NCBI RefSeq assembly: GCF_002368415.1 | Contig: NZ_AP018290.1 | Span: 6,647,614-6,711,613, forward strand | Direction: 5' to 3' | From: Calothrix sp. NIES-4105 | GTDB taxonomy: Bacteria; Cyanobacteriota; Cyanobacteriia; Cyanobacteriales; Nostocaceae | Length of the DNA stretch: 64,000 nt | Part shown: positions 28,717 to 36,817 of the stretch, piece by piece | Layout of the letters: each line of letters begins with the position of its first letter | How positions within the stretch are numbered: position 1 is the first letter of the stretch | Translations under genes and position numbers: made by a program | The notes under the pieces: generated by a model | Told to the model about the DNA's origin: nothing | What the model saw: the letters and a program-made list of their open reading frames with translations, nothing else | Databases searched by the model: none

Positions 28717-29661
28717 CTAACTTTCCGCAACTCCTACTTGTGGTTCATCAGGGAGTTCTAAAGTATCATTCATTTTTTCACCGTTGTGATAGGCTGCCAG
28801 CAAGACTTCGCTAGTTTTACCCCATCCAATTGTCCCCTTGGCATCAAGTGCAATGGCGCCGAAATCGCGCTTATTTTTTGTTGCTTCATTAAACGAGCGC
28901 TGCATTGCTTCAAACAAAGACATTCCATCTGTCACCCGCACTACTATACGCGGCGCCAAGCATTCGTCGATAATATCTTCTCCAATACCCGTACAGCTAA
29001 CACCCGCATACTGAGTAGCATAATTACCAGCAGGCATAGCCGAATCACTAACACGACCAATACGCTCAAACCCTTTTCCACCTGTAGAAGTACCAGCGGC
29101 AATTTTTCCAAACGTGTCTAAAGCAACAACACCAATCGTACCTCTACCAGCACCACTTTCAACTAATTCTTTTTCTGCTACTACCCCCGCCATTGCCTTT
29201 TTGAAATTATCTTGGCGTTCTTGTAGCCATTCTTCTAAACGTAAATCTGTAAGCGGATTGTAACTAGGTATTTGTAATTCTCGCGTTAATTCACTGGCGC
29301 CAAAATCTGATAGTACTCGGTCATGAGATGACTGGAGAAATTGCGCTAAATTAATGGGATTTTGTATGCGTGTAACATTAATTACGCCGCTAAAGCTTTG
29401 AGATGTACTATCCATTAAGGAAGCACTCATACGAATTTGACCATCCGATTGTAGTACAGAGCCAGTACCAGCATTAAAACGCGGGTCATCTTCTAATAAT
29501 TGGCAACCGTGTACTACTGCTTCTGCAGCATTGGCGCCGGATAGTAGTATTGCATAAACCTCTTCTAATACTTTATATAACGACTGACGTACTATTTCAA
29601 CGCCACCTTTACCTTTAAGAGAACTACCTGCCCCACCATGAATAATTAATTTCGGTCGCAC
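28717..29661 (-). CDS. Isoaspartyl peptidase / plant-type L-asparaginase (Ntn hydrolase)
   Basis: This 314-residue precursor is of the N-terminal-nucleophile asparaginase family. It shows the starting GGAGS motif, the FNAGTGSVL oxyanion segment, the cleavage site GAGRGTIG (nucleophile Thr near 186) with VVALD after it, and GTSTGG and GRVSDSAMPAG (substrate binding). Such enzymes self-cleave into alpha and beta subunits and remove isoaspartyl residues from dipeptides, with side activity on asparagine. In cyanobacteria some act in cyanophycin breakdown as isoaspartyl dipeptidases, which fits but is unproven here. The DUF2256 gene lies immediately upstream in the same direction. Confidence 0.92.
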   Translation of the reverse strand: MRPKLIIHGGAGSSLKGKGGVEIVRQSLYKVLEEVYAILLSGANAAEAVVHGCQLLEDDPRFNAGTGSVLQSDGQIRMSASLMDSTSQSFSGVINVTRIQNPINLAQFLQSSHDRVLSDFGASELTRELQIPSYNPLTDLRLEEWLQERQDNFKKAMAGVVAEKELVESGAGRGTIGVVALDTFGKIAAGTSTGGKGFERIGRVSDSAMPAGNYATQYAGVSCTGIGEDIIDECLAPRIVVRVTDGMSLFEAMQRSFNEATKNKRDFGAIALDAKGTIGWGKTSEVLLAAYHNGEKMNDTLELPDEPQVGVAES

Positions 29662-29679
29662 CTGTGTAACTCCGTATAT

Positions 29680-29844
29680 TTATGAATCTTCAGTTTTAGC
29701 CTGAGAACGCCGACGACGGCACCTTTCAGAGCAATATTTTACTTCGTCCCAGTTCTTTTCCCATTTTTTGCGCCATGTAAAAGATAATCCGCAAACCGGA
29801 CAGACTTTTGTTGGCAGGTCAGACTTAGAACGAGCGCGTGCCAT
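29680..29844 (-). CDS. Small DUF2256 zinc-ribbon-like protein
   Basis: A 54-residue protein is encoded by the ATG at 29844 and the TAA at 29680-29682. It has CPVCG, then [19 protein letters not shown], then SERCRRRR. The two Cys pairs and the [19 protein letters not shown] core are the hallmark of DUF2256, a small family common in cyanobacteria and proteobacteria, sometimes fused to photolyase-like proteins. The Cys spacing suggests a zinc knuckle. The role is unknown. Only 18 bases separate it from the start of the peptidase gene, so the two are probably co-transcribed. Confidence 0.85.
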   Translation of the reverse strand: MARARSKSDLPTKVCPVCGLSFTWRKKWEKNWDEVKYCSERCRRRRSQAKTEDS

Positions 29845-29943
29845 AAATGTGTAATAGAATTATGTTTAGATTTATTAAGGGTAAGGAACATTATATCTTG
29901 ATATCTTGCTGTCATAACGTCACATTCAATGTCTATACATTTT

Positions 29944-32910
29944 TTATTTGGTAGCAAGTGCTAGTAGTAAGCGACTGACGATACGACCATCAGGTAATTG
30001 GTAAAAGTTAAGTTCTCCTCCCATTTGCTTTACCATGTTTTGGCAGATAAGTAAGTGTAAACCCGGTGGCTGATCTATATAGGAAGATACAAGCACATCT
30101 GTTGAGGCATCTTGATATAGTTCTGCAAGTAATTGAGCGTTGATACTACCATTATCGGTAATCGAAAGCTCCAACGAATTATCTTCTAGGCGCCGACACC
30201 AAAAGTCTATTCTTCCTCCGGTTACAGAGCGTTCTACTGCTGCGGTTAATATCTCATTCATTATCAATTCAATCTTCACAATATCGCCAATGACGGTTAA
30301 CGAGTATTGCGACAAGTTAGTAGAGACGTGATTCATCACGTCTTTACCTGTAACGTCTTTACCTGTAACGTCTTTACCTGTAACGTCTTTACCTGTAACG
30401 TCTTTACCTGTAACGTCTTTACATGTAACGTCTTTACTTGTAGAATCAACTATATTTTGCCCTAAACCATGTACTCCTACCCATAATTTCTTTTCTTTGA
30501 CCGATTTATCAATTCGTTCAAGCGCGCGTTTAAGCAAGCTAGCAACAGGCATTTTTCCCGAACCTAACTGTAGTTGCCATTGTTCTTCTTCAAGCAGCAC
30601 TGTTAGTGATGAATGAGTACTTTCTAACTGACGTAAAATTTGCTGGTAGCGTACTTGTGTAAATTCGTTATTCGGAACACCTAATGCTTTAATTTGATTA
30701 ATCAAGGAGCTACTCATACGCTGGTTTTCCTCGAATCTTCGATGTTTATACCAGTTTAAAAGCTGTAAATCTTGTTTTGATTGAAGCAGAGAAAGCGAAA
30801 CTTTTTGAAAGCGTCGCGACCAAGCAAGTTGACTAATTAACATGGAAACTGCATTCAAGCTAGCTTGTGACCAACGACGTGCTACCCTATCCCCTATAAC
30901 TATTACACCTGTTGGTTTGTGATCAGGGTTAGTGCGTAATGCCACTATTAACAGTTGACCAATACCGGAACCATGTAGCCATTTACGTGTATCTTCGGGT
31001 AAATCTTCGGCTTTAACAAGCATCATTCCTTCACTGCCCAACGCCCACTGTATCAAAGCTTCGCCTGATATAGGCACTGAAACTTCAGTGTTAATGGCAA
31101 ACTCTTCAAAAGCGATCAAGCCAGGAATTATTTGTGCATATTGGTTTCCGTAAGCCCAAGATAACATAAACCCTAAAGGAGAGTTTAGAACAGTCGCAAT
31201 TTGGCGTAAAGAAATAATTTCGAGATTTTTACTATCTGATTCAATAGTGGCGCCTTGTGCTTGTTCCAGAATCTGTAACGATTTTTGGAAGCTTTGCATA
31301 ATTTTAGTATTTTGTTCGTCATTGAAATATAACTGCCACTGCCTGGTAATTACACCTACCTGCTGACTAACAATTTGAACTAATTCTCTTTCGCGCGTTG
31401 TCCAAGCTCGTTTACTTTCGTGTGTAATCAATATTAATGCACATGGTGCGTTTCCAGCCTGACAATTAGTTACAATTAAAGAGCGAACTCCAACTTCAAG
31501 CAAATAAGAACGCCAGTTAAAAAACCGCAAATCTTCTTCTAGATTTTCAACCGCAACCGCTTCAGAGGAACGCTCTAAAAGTTGCCAGTCTACCTCACGC
31601 AAATCATCAAAGTGAAAATTGAATGGGCGCCGATTTGATGGTTGAGTCTGAAACAAGATTTCGTACTTACTGTGGTCATGATTATAGTACAAAAGCACAA
31701 ATCGCATCGCGCCAAGTCGTTCCAGGATTTTTTTAGCGCAGTTGCTCAAGGTTTGTTCAAAATCACGTTCGTTATATATTCCTTTGGCAATTTCACTAGT
31801 TAAATTCGCATCACCTCGAATTTGCTCGATTGTGTTTTCCATTTCTTCTTTTGGTGCGACAAGTGAAACTAGACCTGCTGCACCTTGGGCAAAGCTTTTA
31901 TCTGTTTCCTTCCAAATACGCGCTTCTGATGCTTCAACTGCTAAAAAACCGAGTAAATCCTTTTGCCAAATAATCGGCGCCGCAAGTAAAGACCTCACTT
32001 GCAAGCGTTGCATCAACTGAGCGGTAAAATGGCTTTTGAGTGAGCTTCGTCCTTCGCCAATCACAACAATTTCATTCGTTGCCAAAGCGTAGTAAAAGTC
32101 GCTTAAATCCTCAACTGTAATTGAACCTACCGCAGTCCGATTTTTCTCAAACTCGTTTTTATCAAACTTTTGTGTGTTGCCATTTGAGTAACTGCTAAAA
32201 CGGCGCCAAAAATACCGACCTTCGCGTTCATACCAATAAATATGAGTACGAGTTGGTGCTGTGAATTCATGTACAGCTTTAACTGTAGCTTCTATACGCT
32301 GCATTAAATTACTAGACGCTTGTAATTTTTGTAACAAGTCAAGTAAAGGTTCTTCAAGACGCTTAGTATGTTTTTGCTGCCAATCTAACTCATATTGGTG
32401 TAGCGCTGCTGCTAATTCTCCCAACACCATCATCAATCTTGCTTTAGCATCGGTTGCTAAAAGATATCCCCAACGAACTGAACCAAGCAGTAGTACACCT
32501 AAACATCGGTCTTTATAACGAATTGGCAGGATAATAGTTCCTTGAATTTGATGCTTTTTAGCTAATTCTTGCCACCCAGAAGCGCGCGCTTCTGCCCGTA
32601 AGTCAGCAACACCAACTGGACGCTGCTCAATAACTACCTGTTCTAATAAATCTCCGGGGCTAAGAACTAGTCGTTGATTAAGATAACTATTATCAGGAAC
32701 AGGAGAAAATCCTCCTTTGCCAATCAGTATATGATTTAAGCGGTCGTAAAGTGCCACCCATGCCAAGTTGTAGTCAAATTGTTCTTTGACAAAAGTAATA
32801 ATAGTTTGAATTAGAACATCAATATTATCTTCTTCTCTAAGGCTTTGTAGGACACGTCCCAAGGAGATAATATGTTGTTCAGCACCGATTAGTCGTTGTG
32901 GCTGCCCCAT
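29944..32910 (-). CDS. Multi-GAF protein with degenerate C-terminal histidine-kinase-like ATPase domain
   Basis: This 988-residue soluble protein contains several GAF-like sensor modules (about 20-180, 195-350, 370-530 and a weaker one to about 720). A helical region comes next, then a C-terminal fold resembling HATPase_c (ELIMNEILTAAVERS..., SITDNGSINAQLL, PPGLHLLICQNMVKQMGG). The usual phospho-His motif (HEINNP type) is not visible and the ATP-lid glycines are reduced, so it may bind nucleotide or signal allosterically rather than act as a normal kinase. Between these parts a REP palindrome and seven 15-bp units encode a KDVTG repeat insertion. GAF domains bind cyclic nucleotides, bilins or other small molecules; no ligand can be named. 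Confidence 0.82.
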   Translation of the reverse strand: MGQPQRLIGAEQHIISLGRVLQSLREEDNIDVLIQTIITFVKEQFDYNLAWVALYDRLNHILIGKGGFSPVPDNSYLNQRLVLSPGDLLEQVVIEQRPVGVADLRAEARASGWQELAKKHQIQGTIILPIRYKDRCLGVLLLGSVRWGYLLATDAKARLMMVLGELAAALHQYELDWQQKHTKRLEEPLLDLLQKLQASSNLMQRIEATVKAVHEFTAPTRTHIYWYEREGRYFWRRFSSYSNGNTQKFDKNEFEKNRTAVGSITVEDLSDFYYALATNEIVVIGEGRSSLKSHFTAQLMQRLQVRSLLAAPIIWQKDLLGFLAVEASEARIWKETDKSFAQGAAGLVSLVAPKEEMENTIEQIRGDANLTSEIAKGIYNERDFEQTLSNCAKKILERLGAMRFVLLYYNHDHSKYEILFQTQPSNRRPFNFHFDDLREVDWQLLERSSEAVAVENLEEDLRFFNWRSYLLEVGVRSLIVTNCQAGNAPCALILITHESKRAWTTRERELVQIVSQQVGVITRQWQLYFNDEQNTKIMQSFQKSLQILEQAQGATIESDSKNLEIISLRQIATVLNSPLGFMLSWAYGNQYAQIIPGLIAFEEFAINTEVSVPISGEALIQWALGSEGMMLVKAEDLPEDTRKWLHGSGIGQLLIVALRTNPDHKPTGVIVIGDRVARRWSQASLNAVSMLISQLAWSRRFQKVSLSLLQSKQDLQLLNWYKHRRFEENQRMSSSLINQIKALGVPNNEFTQVRYQQILRQLESTHSSLTVLLEEEQWQLQLGSGKMPVASLLKRALERIDKSVKEKKLWVGVHGLGQNIVDSTSKDVTCKDVTGKDVTGKDVTGKDVTGKDVTGKDVMNHVSTNLSQYSLTVIGDIVKIELIMNEILTAAVERSVTGGRIDFWCRRLEDNSLELSITDNGSINAQLLAELYQDASTDVLVSSYIDQPPGLHLLICQNMVKQMGGELNFYQLPDGRIVSRLLLALATK
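30320..30347. repeat. REP-type palindrome inside a coding region
   Basis: The GTAGAGACGTGATTC...TCACGTCTTTAC palindrome (28 nt, one imperfect pair) lies in frame inside the GAF protein gene, encoding part of KDVMNHVST. It belongs to the same family as the elements at 3412, 12254 and 50306-51173. Confidence 0.8.
30338..30442. repeat. Seven tandem 15-bp units encoding KDVTG repeats
   Basis: ACGTCTTTACCTGTA repeats seven times with few changes, beginning in the right arm of the REP palindrome. On the coding strand each unit gives five residues (DVTGK). It appears to have grown by slippage from the palindrome arm, keeping the frame. Copy number is probably variable. Confidence 0.9.
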
Positions 32911-33059
32911 AGAAGCGGTCGTCTGGTAAGAATTAACATAGCTGGTTTGTATTTAAGATGCCCAAATACTAGCTGACGCTATCAAATTTACTAATATTGT
33001 TTTGTGAAGGCGCCGTTTGTGTTAATTATTTGTACTGGCGCCTCTATGATTACCAATAA

Positions 33060-34193
33060 ATGAACGATATATACCAACTTGCAATTCGCCCGTTATTATT
33101 CAATGTGGTGAAAGCAGACCCAGAGAAACTGCACTCTACAACCATTCGTAGCTTAAATTGGCTGGGTGAGATTTGTTACAGTCCAGGTACAACCTGGGTA
33201 AACCAGCGCTTACAGCAATCTTTTTGCCTGTTTGATAAACGTTTAGAACAAAATTTGTTTGGATTGCATTTTCCTAACCCAGTAGGCCTAGCTGCTGGGT
33301 TTGATAAAGATGGTGTCGCTGCACCTGTATGGGGAAGCTTAGGATTTGGATTTGCCGAATTAGGAACCGTTACTTTTCATCCCCAACCTGGAAACCCACA
33401 ACCTCGCTTATTTCGTTTACCAGAAGATAATGCTGCTCTTAACCGAATGGGTTTCAATAATTCAGGTGCGGTTAATATGGCTCATAGATTAGCACAAGTA
33501 CGAAAGAAACTAACTTTACCTATACCTATTGGTATTAACTTAGGCAAGTCAAAAATTACGCCGCTTGAAACTGCTGCTGTTGATTACCGCGATAGTTTTC
33601 ATTTACTCAAGGATTGCGGTGATTATTTTGTTGTTAATGTTTCTTCACCGAATACACCTGGATTACGCGCGCTTCAAGATGCTGTAATGCTTTCTTCTAT
33701 TCTAGAAGCATTAAGCCAAGAGAACACCACACAAAAACCAATATTTGTCAAGATAGCACCAGATTTAGAATGGGAAGCAATATCCGATATTATCGAATTA
33801 GCGTTCAACTACAAACTAGCGGGAATCATAGCTACAAATACTACAATTCGTCGCGATAACTTGAAAACGCAACTAATTGCCAAAACGGGAAAATCACCAC
33901 ATCTTGAAGCTGGCGGAATTAGTGGGGCGCCAGTACGCGACCGTGCGACAGAAGTTATTCGTTATATTTATAAGCATTCTCAAGGACAAATACCAATTAT
34001 CGGCGTAGGTGGAATTTTCACATACCAAGATGCATGGGAAAAAATAACAGCAGGCGCCAGTTTAGTCCAAATATATACAGGCTGGATATATTCTGGACCC
34101 TGGATGATACGCCGTATTCTTGAAGGTTTGCTTGTTTTACTTGAACAACAAGGATTGACATCAATAAGTGAGGCAGTAGGAATCGGATTTTAG
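33060..34193 (+). CDS. pyrD: Dihydroorotate dehydrogenase (quinone), class 2
   Basis: This 377-residue flavoprotein oxidises dihydroorotate to orotate in pyrimidine synthesis and passes electrons to membrane quinone. The N-terminal extension (residues 1-55) with an amphipathic helix marks the membrane-bound class 2 form. The core shows [13 protein letters not shown] (FMN/substrate), [17 protein letters not shown], the catalytic Ser in [12 protein letters not shown] and IIGVGGI near the phosphate site. The start ATGAACGATATA at 33060 fits. It is divergent from the GAF gene. The GGTGGGCAGTGCCCACC palindrome follows the stop by 7 bases. Confidence 0.96.
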   Translation: MNDIYQLAIRPLLFNVVKADPEKLHSTTIRSLNWLGEICYSPGTTWVNQRLQQSFCLFDKRLEQNLFGLHFPNPVGLAAGFDKDGVAAPVWGSLGFGFAELGTVTFHPQPGNPQPRLFRLPEDNAALNRMGFNNSGAVNMAHRLAQVRKKLTLPIPIGINLGKSKITPLETAAVDYRDSFHLLKDCGDYFVVNVSSPNTPGLRALQDAVMLSSILEALSQENTTQKPIFVKIAPDLEWEAISDIIELAFNYKLAGIIATNTTIRRDNLKTQLIAKTGKSPHLEAGGISGAPVRDRATEVIRYIYKHSQGQIPIIGVGGIFTYQDAWEKITAGASLVQIYTGWIYSGPWMIRRILEGLLVLLEQQGLTSISEAVGIGF

Positions 34194-34200
34194 CTCGTAT

Positions 34201-34217
34201 GGTGGGCAGTGCCCACC
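34201..34217. terminator. 17-nt palindrome between convergent genes (putative terminator)
   Basis: This is a second exact copy of GGTGGGCAGTGCCCACC, 7 bases after pyrD and 11 bases before the stop of the convergent gene, in the same context as the copy at 28696. It would form a G/C-rich hairpin in either transcript. Confidence 0.5.
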
Positions 34218-34228
34218 TTACCACAACA

Positions 34229-35149
34229 TTATTTCTCAATTGGGAAAAACTCCCTAGCTTTGCGGTCATACCTCCATGCAATACCGTCAGGGTCACGGTT
34301 GCGACTCCATTCGGGAAAATCTGGGTCATCACGCCGTTTAAACACAGTACTGGAGTATACACTTAACCTTTTAGCAAGTTCAGATTGAATCAATGAGCCA
34401 AACACTAACTGTTGCGCTAGCGTTGTTGCTTCATGAACTTGTTGTGGTTCTTTTACTTCAGCTTGTAGCAATTCATCTTCTTGTGAAAGAATGTGCTTAA
34501 CTTGTGCTTGTTGTACTTCAGTTTGGTTATTATCCGTTTGCAGTACTTCAGCTTGTTGTAATTCAGCTTCTTTGACTTGAGGTTTTGCTGTTAATGTTTC
34601 TGCTGCAACTAACTCAGGTTTTTCCTCAATTACCAACGGCATTGTTGTAGGCGCCGCTAAAAGAGGCATAGCAGTTGTGGAGCTTTTTCTTGGCTCAGTT
34701 TTAACTGGTTCACTACTATCAAATATACTGCCAAGAATATTAGCAGTCATAAAGTAGTAAACTTGTTTTCCATCGTTAGTATTAAGGACACTGGCGCCGA
34801 ATTCAGAAGCTTTCGTATCAAGAAAGCGTTTAGCCTTATCTCCAGAAAAGTTACCCCTAATAGCTAAATCCATTGGGGTTACACTACCCTGGTTTTGCTG
34901 AATTAGCTGATGGAACACAGGATTAACTCCCTCGCACCACTTATCCCACTGGTAGCGTTGCCAAAGATTAATACCCGTCATCAGTAAAATCAGCCCTAGC
35001 CAAATACGCCAGGTAGAAACTACGAAAACAACCACAAACGATATAGGCAAAAGCAAAACGAGAAATCCCTTCCCGTAGCTTTCGATAGTTTTTTCACTCA
35101 TGCCGATTATTACCCAGTAATTGTTTTGCGAGTTGGGAAATAATATCAT
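34229..35149 (-). CDS. Membrane-anchored hypothetical protein with coiled-coil linker
   Basis: This 306-residue product has two hydrophobic helices near the N-terminus (about 28-63), a small folded region (DLAIRGNFSGDKAKRFLDTKASEFG) and a Gln/Glu/Thr/Val-rich middle of low complexity (about 155-255). Its conserved-looking C-terminus is rich in aromatic and charged residues (RRDDPDFPEWSRNRDPDGIAW and then RYDRKAREFFPIEK). I do not recognise the family. The frame opens at 35149, but the ATG at 35101 (MSEKTIESYGK), directly before the hydrophobic stretch, is the more likely start. The first helix pair would place the rest in the cytoplasm. It is convergent with pyrD. Confidence 0.65.
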   Translation of the reverse strand: MILFPNSQNNYWVIIGMSEKTIESYGKGFLVLLLPISFVVVFVVSTWRIWLGLILLMTGINLWQRYQWDKWCEGVNPVFHQLIQQNQGSVTPMDLAIRGNFSGDKAKRFLDTKASEFGASVLNTNDGKQVYYFMTANILGSIFDSSEPVKTEPRKSSTTAMPLLAAPTTMPLVIEEKPELVAAETLTAKPQVKEAELQQAEVLQTDNNQTEVQQAQVKHILSQEDELLQAEVKEPQQVHEATTLAQQLVFGSLIQSELAKRLSVYSSTVFKRRDDPDFPEWSRNRDPDGIAWRYDRKAREFFPIEK

Positions 35150-35462
35150 CTTGGCAAAAAGTGCGATACATATCTGTATACAAGGTAGTTTTGCCAGGGA
35201 ATTTCCCAGTCATATCACTACCATTGCCACACTTTTGCCAAAAGATAAACATGGCAAAATTATAGGCAAAAATGGAAAAAAAATCTTTACTTGTATTATA
35301 AAATACACATTTCTACTTAATCGCACCTCACTATCAAGCAGCAAAAAAATGTAGAGACGCTGAAACCTAATATCTTTTTGTCTCAAGTTTGTACTGTTTT
35401 TAGTACTGATTTATATAACTATAAATCAAAAAATACTGTAATTTTAAAGTGATGAATAGTAC
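35150..35462. other. Intergenic region, no gene recognised
   Basis: AT-rich spacer. It includes a half-copy of the REP motif (TGTAGAGACGCTG near 35350) without its mirror arm. The frame at 35121-35354 overlaps the neighbouring gene start and has no supporting features. Confidence 0.45.
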
Positions 35463-35714
35463 ATGCGTTCAAAGTGTATTCATTCCTGTAGAATTTTGAA
35501 AGTTCATCTACACGCGGATTCACATCACATGGAGCCAACAGAAGCTCAATATCTAGTATTGAATGCCCTAGAAACATTGGAGTTACTAGAGGGTATGCTT
35601 TATGATGAAGAGAGAGGATTTTATCTTATTAGTACTCTTAGTTCTATTTTACCAATAGCACTTGTTCTACAAGATGGGGAAATAATTCCAACTTCGTGGG
35701 CAACAGACATATGA
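35463..35714 (+). CDS. Small hypothetical protein, first of an overlapping pair
   Basis: This frame of up to 83 residues more likely begins at the ATG at 35529 (MEPTEAQYLVLNALETLELL), giving about 61 residues rich in Leu/Glu helices. It ends in a hydrophobic stretch (LISTLSSILPIALVLQDGE). No family is recognised. Its stop overlaps the start of the next gene (ATGA at 35711-35714), which indicates translational coupling. The pair architecture resembles small toxin-antitoxin or regulator pairs, but I see no diagnostic motif for either component. Confidence 0.5.
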   Translation: MRSKCIHSCRILKVHLHADSHHMEPTEAQYLVLNALETLELLEGMLYDEERGFYLISTLSSILPIALVLQDGEIIPTSWATDI

Positions 35715-35968
35715 AAGAACCAACACAAAAGCAAAAGCAGCAATATCAAAGATTAAATGAACTTTTTGCCCAAGCCCGCTCTCGATATCTTGAAGCAGGT
35801 GGAGATCCACGGCGCCCAGTTGATAACAGTTACTTAACAGAGGAAGAAAGGAAAGAAGCGCTTGAACTTGGAGCGCAAATTTTCGGCGTCGAAGTTAAAG
35901 ATAGCTACGTCCACTGTCAAGGACGCTCGTGGAAGCTTACTGATAAACAAGAAGTTAAAAACCCTTAA
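35711..35968 (+). CDS. Small charged hypothetical protein, second of an overlapping pair
   Basis: The ATG at 35711 overlaps the TGA of the preceding gene. The product of about 85 residues (MKEPTQKQKQQYQRLNELFA...) is helical and highly charged, with RYLEAGGDPRRPVDNSYLTE and then ERKEALELGAQIFGVEV. I do not recognise the family. Coupled translation implies a functional pair with its neighbour. The upstream in-frame ATG at 35696 would lie inside the first gene and is less likely to be used. Confidence 0.55.
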   Translation: MKEPTQKQKQQYQRLNELFAQARSRYLEAGGDPRRPVDNSYLTEEERKEALELGAQIFGVEVKDSYVHCQGRSWKLTDKQEVKNP

Positions 35969-36061
35969 TATTATTTGATACCTTGTAGCATAGGCGTCTC
36001 GCCTGTGCAGTACATTGTTATTATTATTACCACAGAGGCGCAGAGGGCACAGAGAAATGTA

Positions 36062-36083
36062 GAGACGTTACATGTAACGTCTC
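36062..36083. repeat. REP-type palindrome (22 nt, perfect)
   Basis: GAGACGTTACA with TGTAACGTCTC, preceded by TGTA, forms another member of the GTAGAGACG family. The central bases differ from the 3412 copy (GTTACATGTAAC versus GCGATTAATCGC) yet remain perfectly palindromic, which implies selection or a copying mechanism for the fold. Confidence 0.75.
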
Positions 36084-36138
36084 AAAGCGCGTTTCAATTT
36101 TAACCAACCTGCCAAAACTATTGATATTAAACACTAGG

Positions 36139-36333
36139 CGCCAGTCTATAAGTAAATTAAGCCAGCGGTACTACTGGTTAACTAACCAGTAGTACCAAAT
36201 ATAGTGATTGGTGATTTGAAGAAATTACTTGAAGCGAACAAGTAGTACAAGCGTGGACACCAGCCTAAAAGCAAGTTAAGCCAGTAGTACTACTGGTTAA
36301 CCTAACCAGTAGTACCAAATATGGTGATTTGAG
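36139..36333. repeat. Two direct repeats, each with a strong hairpin
   Basis: Two copies (about 36139-36220 and 36258-36333) share CCAG..TA.AAG..A.TTAAGCCAG, then GTACTACTGGTTAA and CTAACCAGTAGTACC, then AAATATxGTGATT. Within each copy the TACTACTGGTTA and TAACCAGTAGTA arms pair as a hairpin of about 12 bp. They lie directly upstream of the three tRNA-like RNAs. Confidence 0.75.
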
Positions 36334-36517
36334 GATTGGGTAGTAATTCAGAAACCACTATTTTTCATTATTTTGCTGGCGCCTCTCCTCGCATCCGAAA
36401 TTGGTCAAATAATATTTTTAAATTCCCATTGACATCTTGTAATACATATACTACATTGAATATACAGAGCGAAATACAGATTTCACTGCTTGTAAACTGT
36501 AAATTAAATAACTTATG

Positions 36518-36640
36518 TGGCGGGTAGCTCAGTTAGGTAGAGCGTTACATCCTTATTTGCAACTTGTCTGAAAAGACCGAATAATGAGGGTTATCGGTGA
36601 AAATCGGGGGTCGCAGGTTCAAATCCTGCTCCGCTACACC
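36518..36640 (+). ncRNA. tRNA-mimic Y RNA-like ncRNA 1
   Basis: It folds as a tRNA lacking a normal anticodon arm. The acceptor stem is UGGCGGG (36518-36524) with UCCGCUA (36630-36636). The D arm is GCUC-AGUUAGGUA-GAGC with the G-G pair in its loop, and the T arm is GCAGG-UUCAAAU-CCUGC. The 3' end reads CACC. In place of the anticodon arm, about 70 nt contain CUUGUCU-GAAA-AGACCGA and then GGUUAUCG (36563-36596). A GAAA-capped stem flanked by CUUG and CCGA resembles the Ro60-binding stem of Y RNAs (CUUGAC.../...GUCCGA). Bacterial Y RNAs with tRNA-like modules (YrlA type) are known near Ro60 orthologues, and a Ro60 gene lies about 380 bases downstream. It is not a translating tRNA. Confidence 0.85.
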
Positions 36641-36664
36641 TATTTAATCATAGTATAAATTTGT

Positions 36665-36800
36665 GCGGGATTAGCCAAGTGGTAAGGCAGGAGACAAACT
36701 TTTGTTTGTAGTCCTTAGTTAACAACCTTGTCTGAAAAGACCGAATAACAGAGGGTTATCGTCAATCTCACATTCGCAGGTTCAAATCCTGCATCCCGCA
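36665..36800 (+). ncRNA. tRNA-mimic Y RNA-like ncRNA 2
   Basis: This is the second member, 24 nt after the first. The acceptor GCGGGAU (36665-36671) pairs perfectly with AUCCCGC (36793-36799). The D arm is GCC-AAGUGGUAA-GGC, and the T arm is GCAGG-UUCAAAU-CCUGC, identical to copy 1. The body resembles a tRNA-Gln-like D-arm sequence. The anticodon region is replaced by a long arm carrying CUUGUCU-GAAA-AGACCGAAUAA and GGUUAUCG (36727-36761), nearly identical to copy 1, plus an extra self-complementary ACAAAC/GUUUGU hairpin (36694-36709). No CCA is encoded (the end is A-rich). The shared core amid different acceptor stems argues for a conserved binding site for Ro60. Confidence 0.85.
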
Positions 36801-36817
36801 AAAAATTCATTATCTAC

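Larger units (their letters stand above)
35969..36517. other. Intergenic region upstream of the Y-RNA-like genes, repeat-rich
   Basis: No protein gene. It holds a REP palindrome (36062-36083) and two diverged direct copies of a segment with an internal hairpin (36139-36220 and 36258-36333), then an AT-rich stretch that presumably carries the promoter for the tRNA-like RNAs. Confidence 0.55.

Noticed and set aside
30338-30442. CRISPR-like or regulatory direct repeats
   Set aside because: Contiguous 15-bp units in frame inside a long gene, so a coding microsatellite.
35121-35354. 77-codon frame overlapping the 5' end of the membrane protein gene
   Set aside because: Antisense at its start, with no recognisable features and low-quality codon composition.
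36518-36800. Ordinary tRNA genes, or tRNAs with group I introns
   Set aside because: The acceptor, D and T arms are tRNA-like, but no 5-bp anticodon arm can be formed, the extra arms are too short for a group I intron, and all three share a CUUG...CCGA...GGUUAUCG core matching a Y RNA motif instead.
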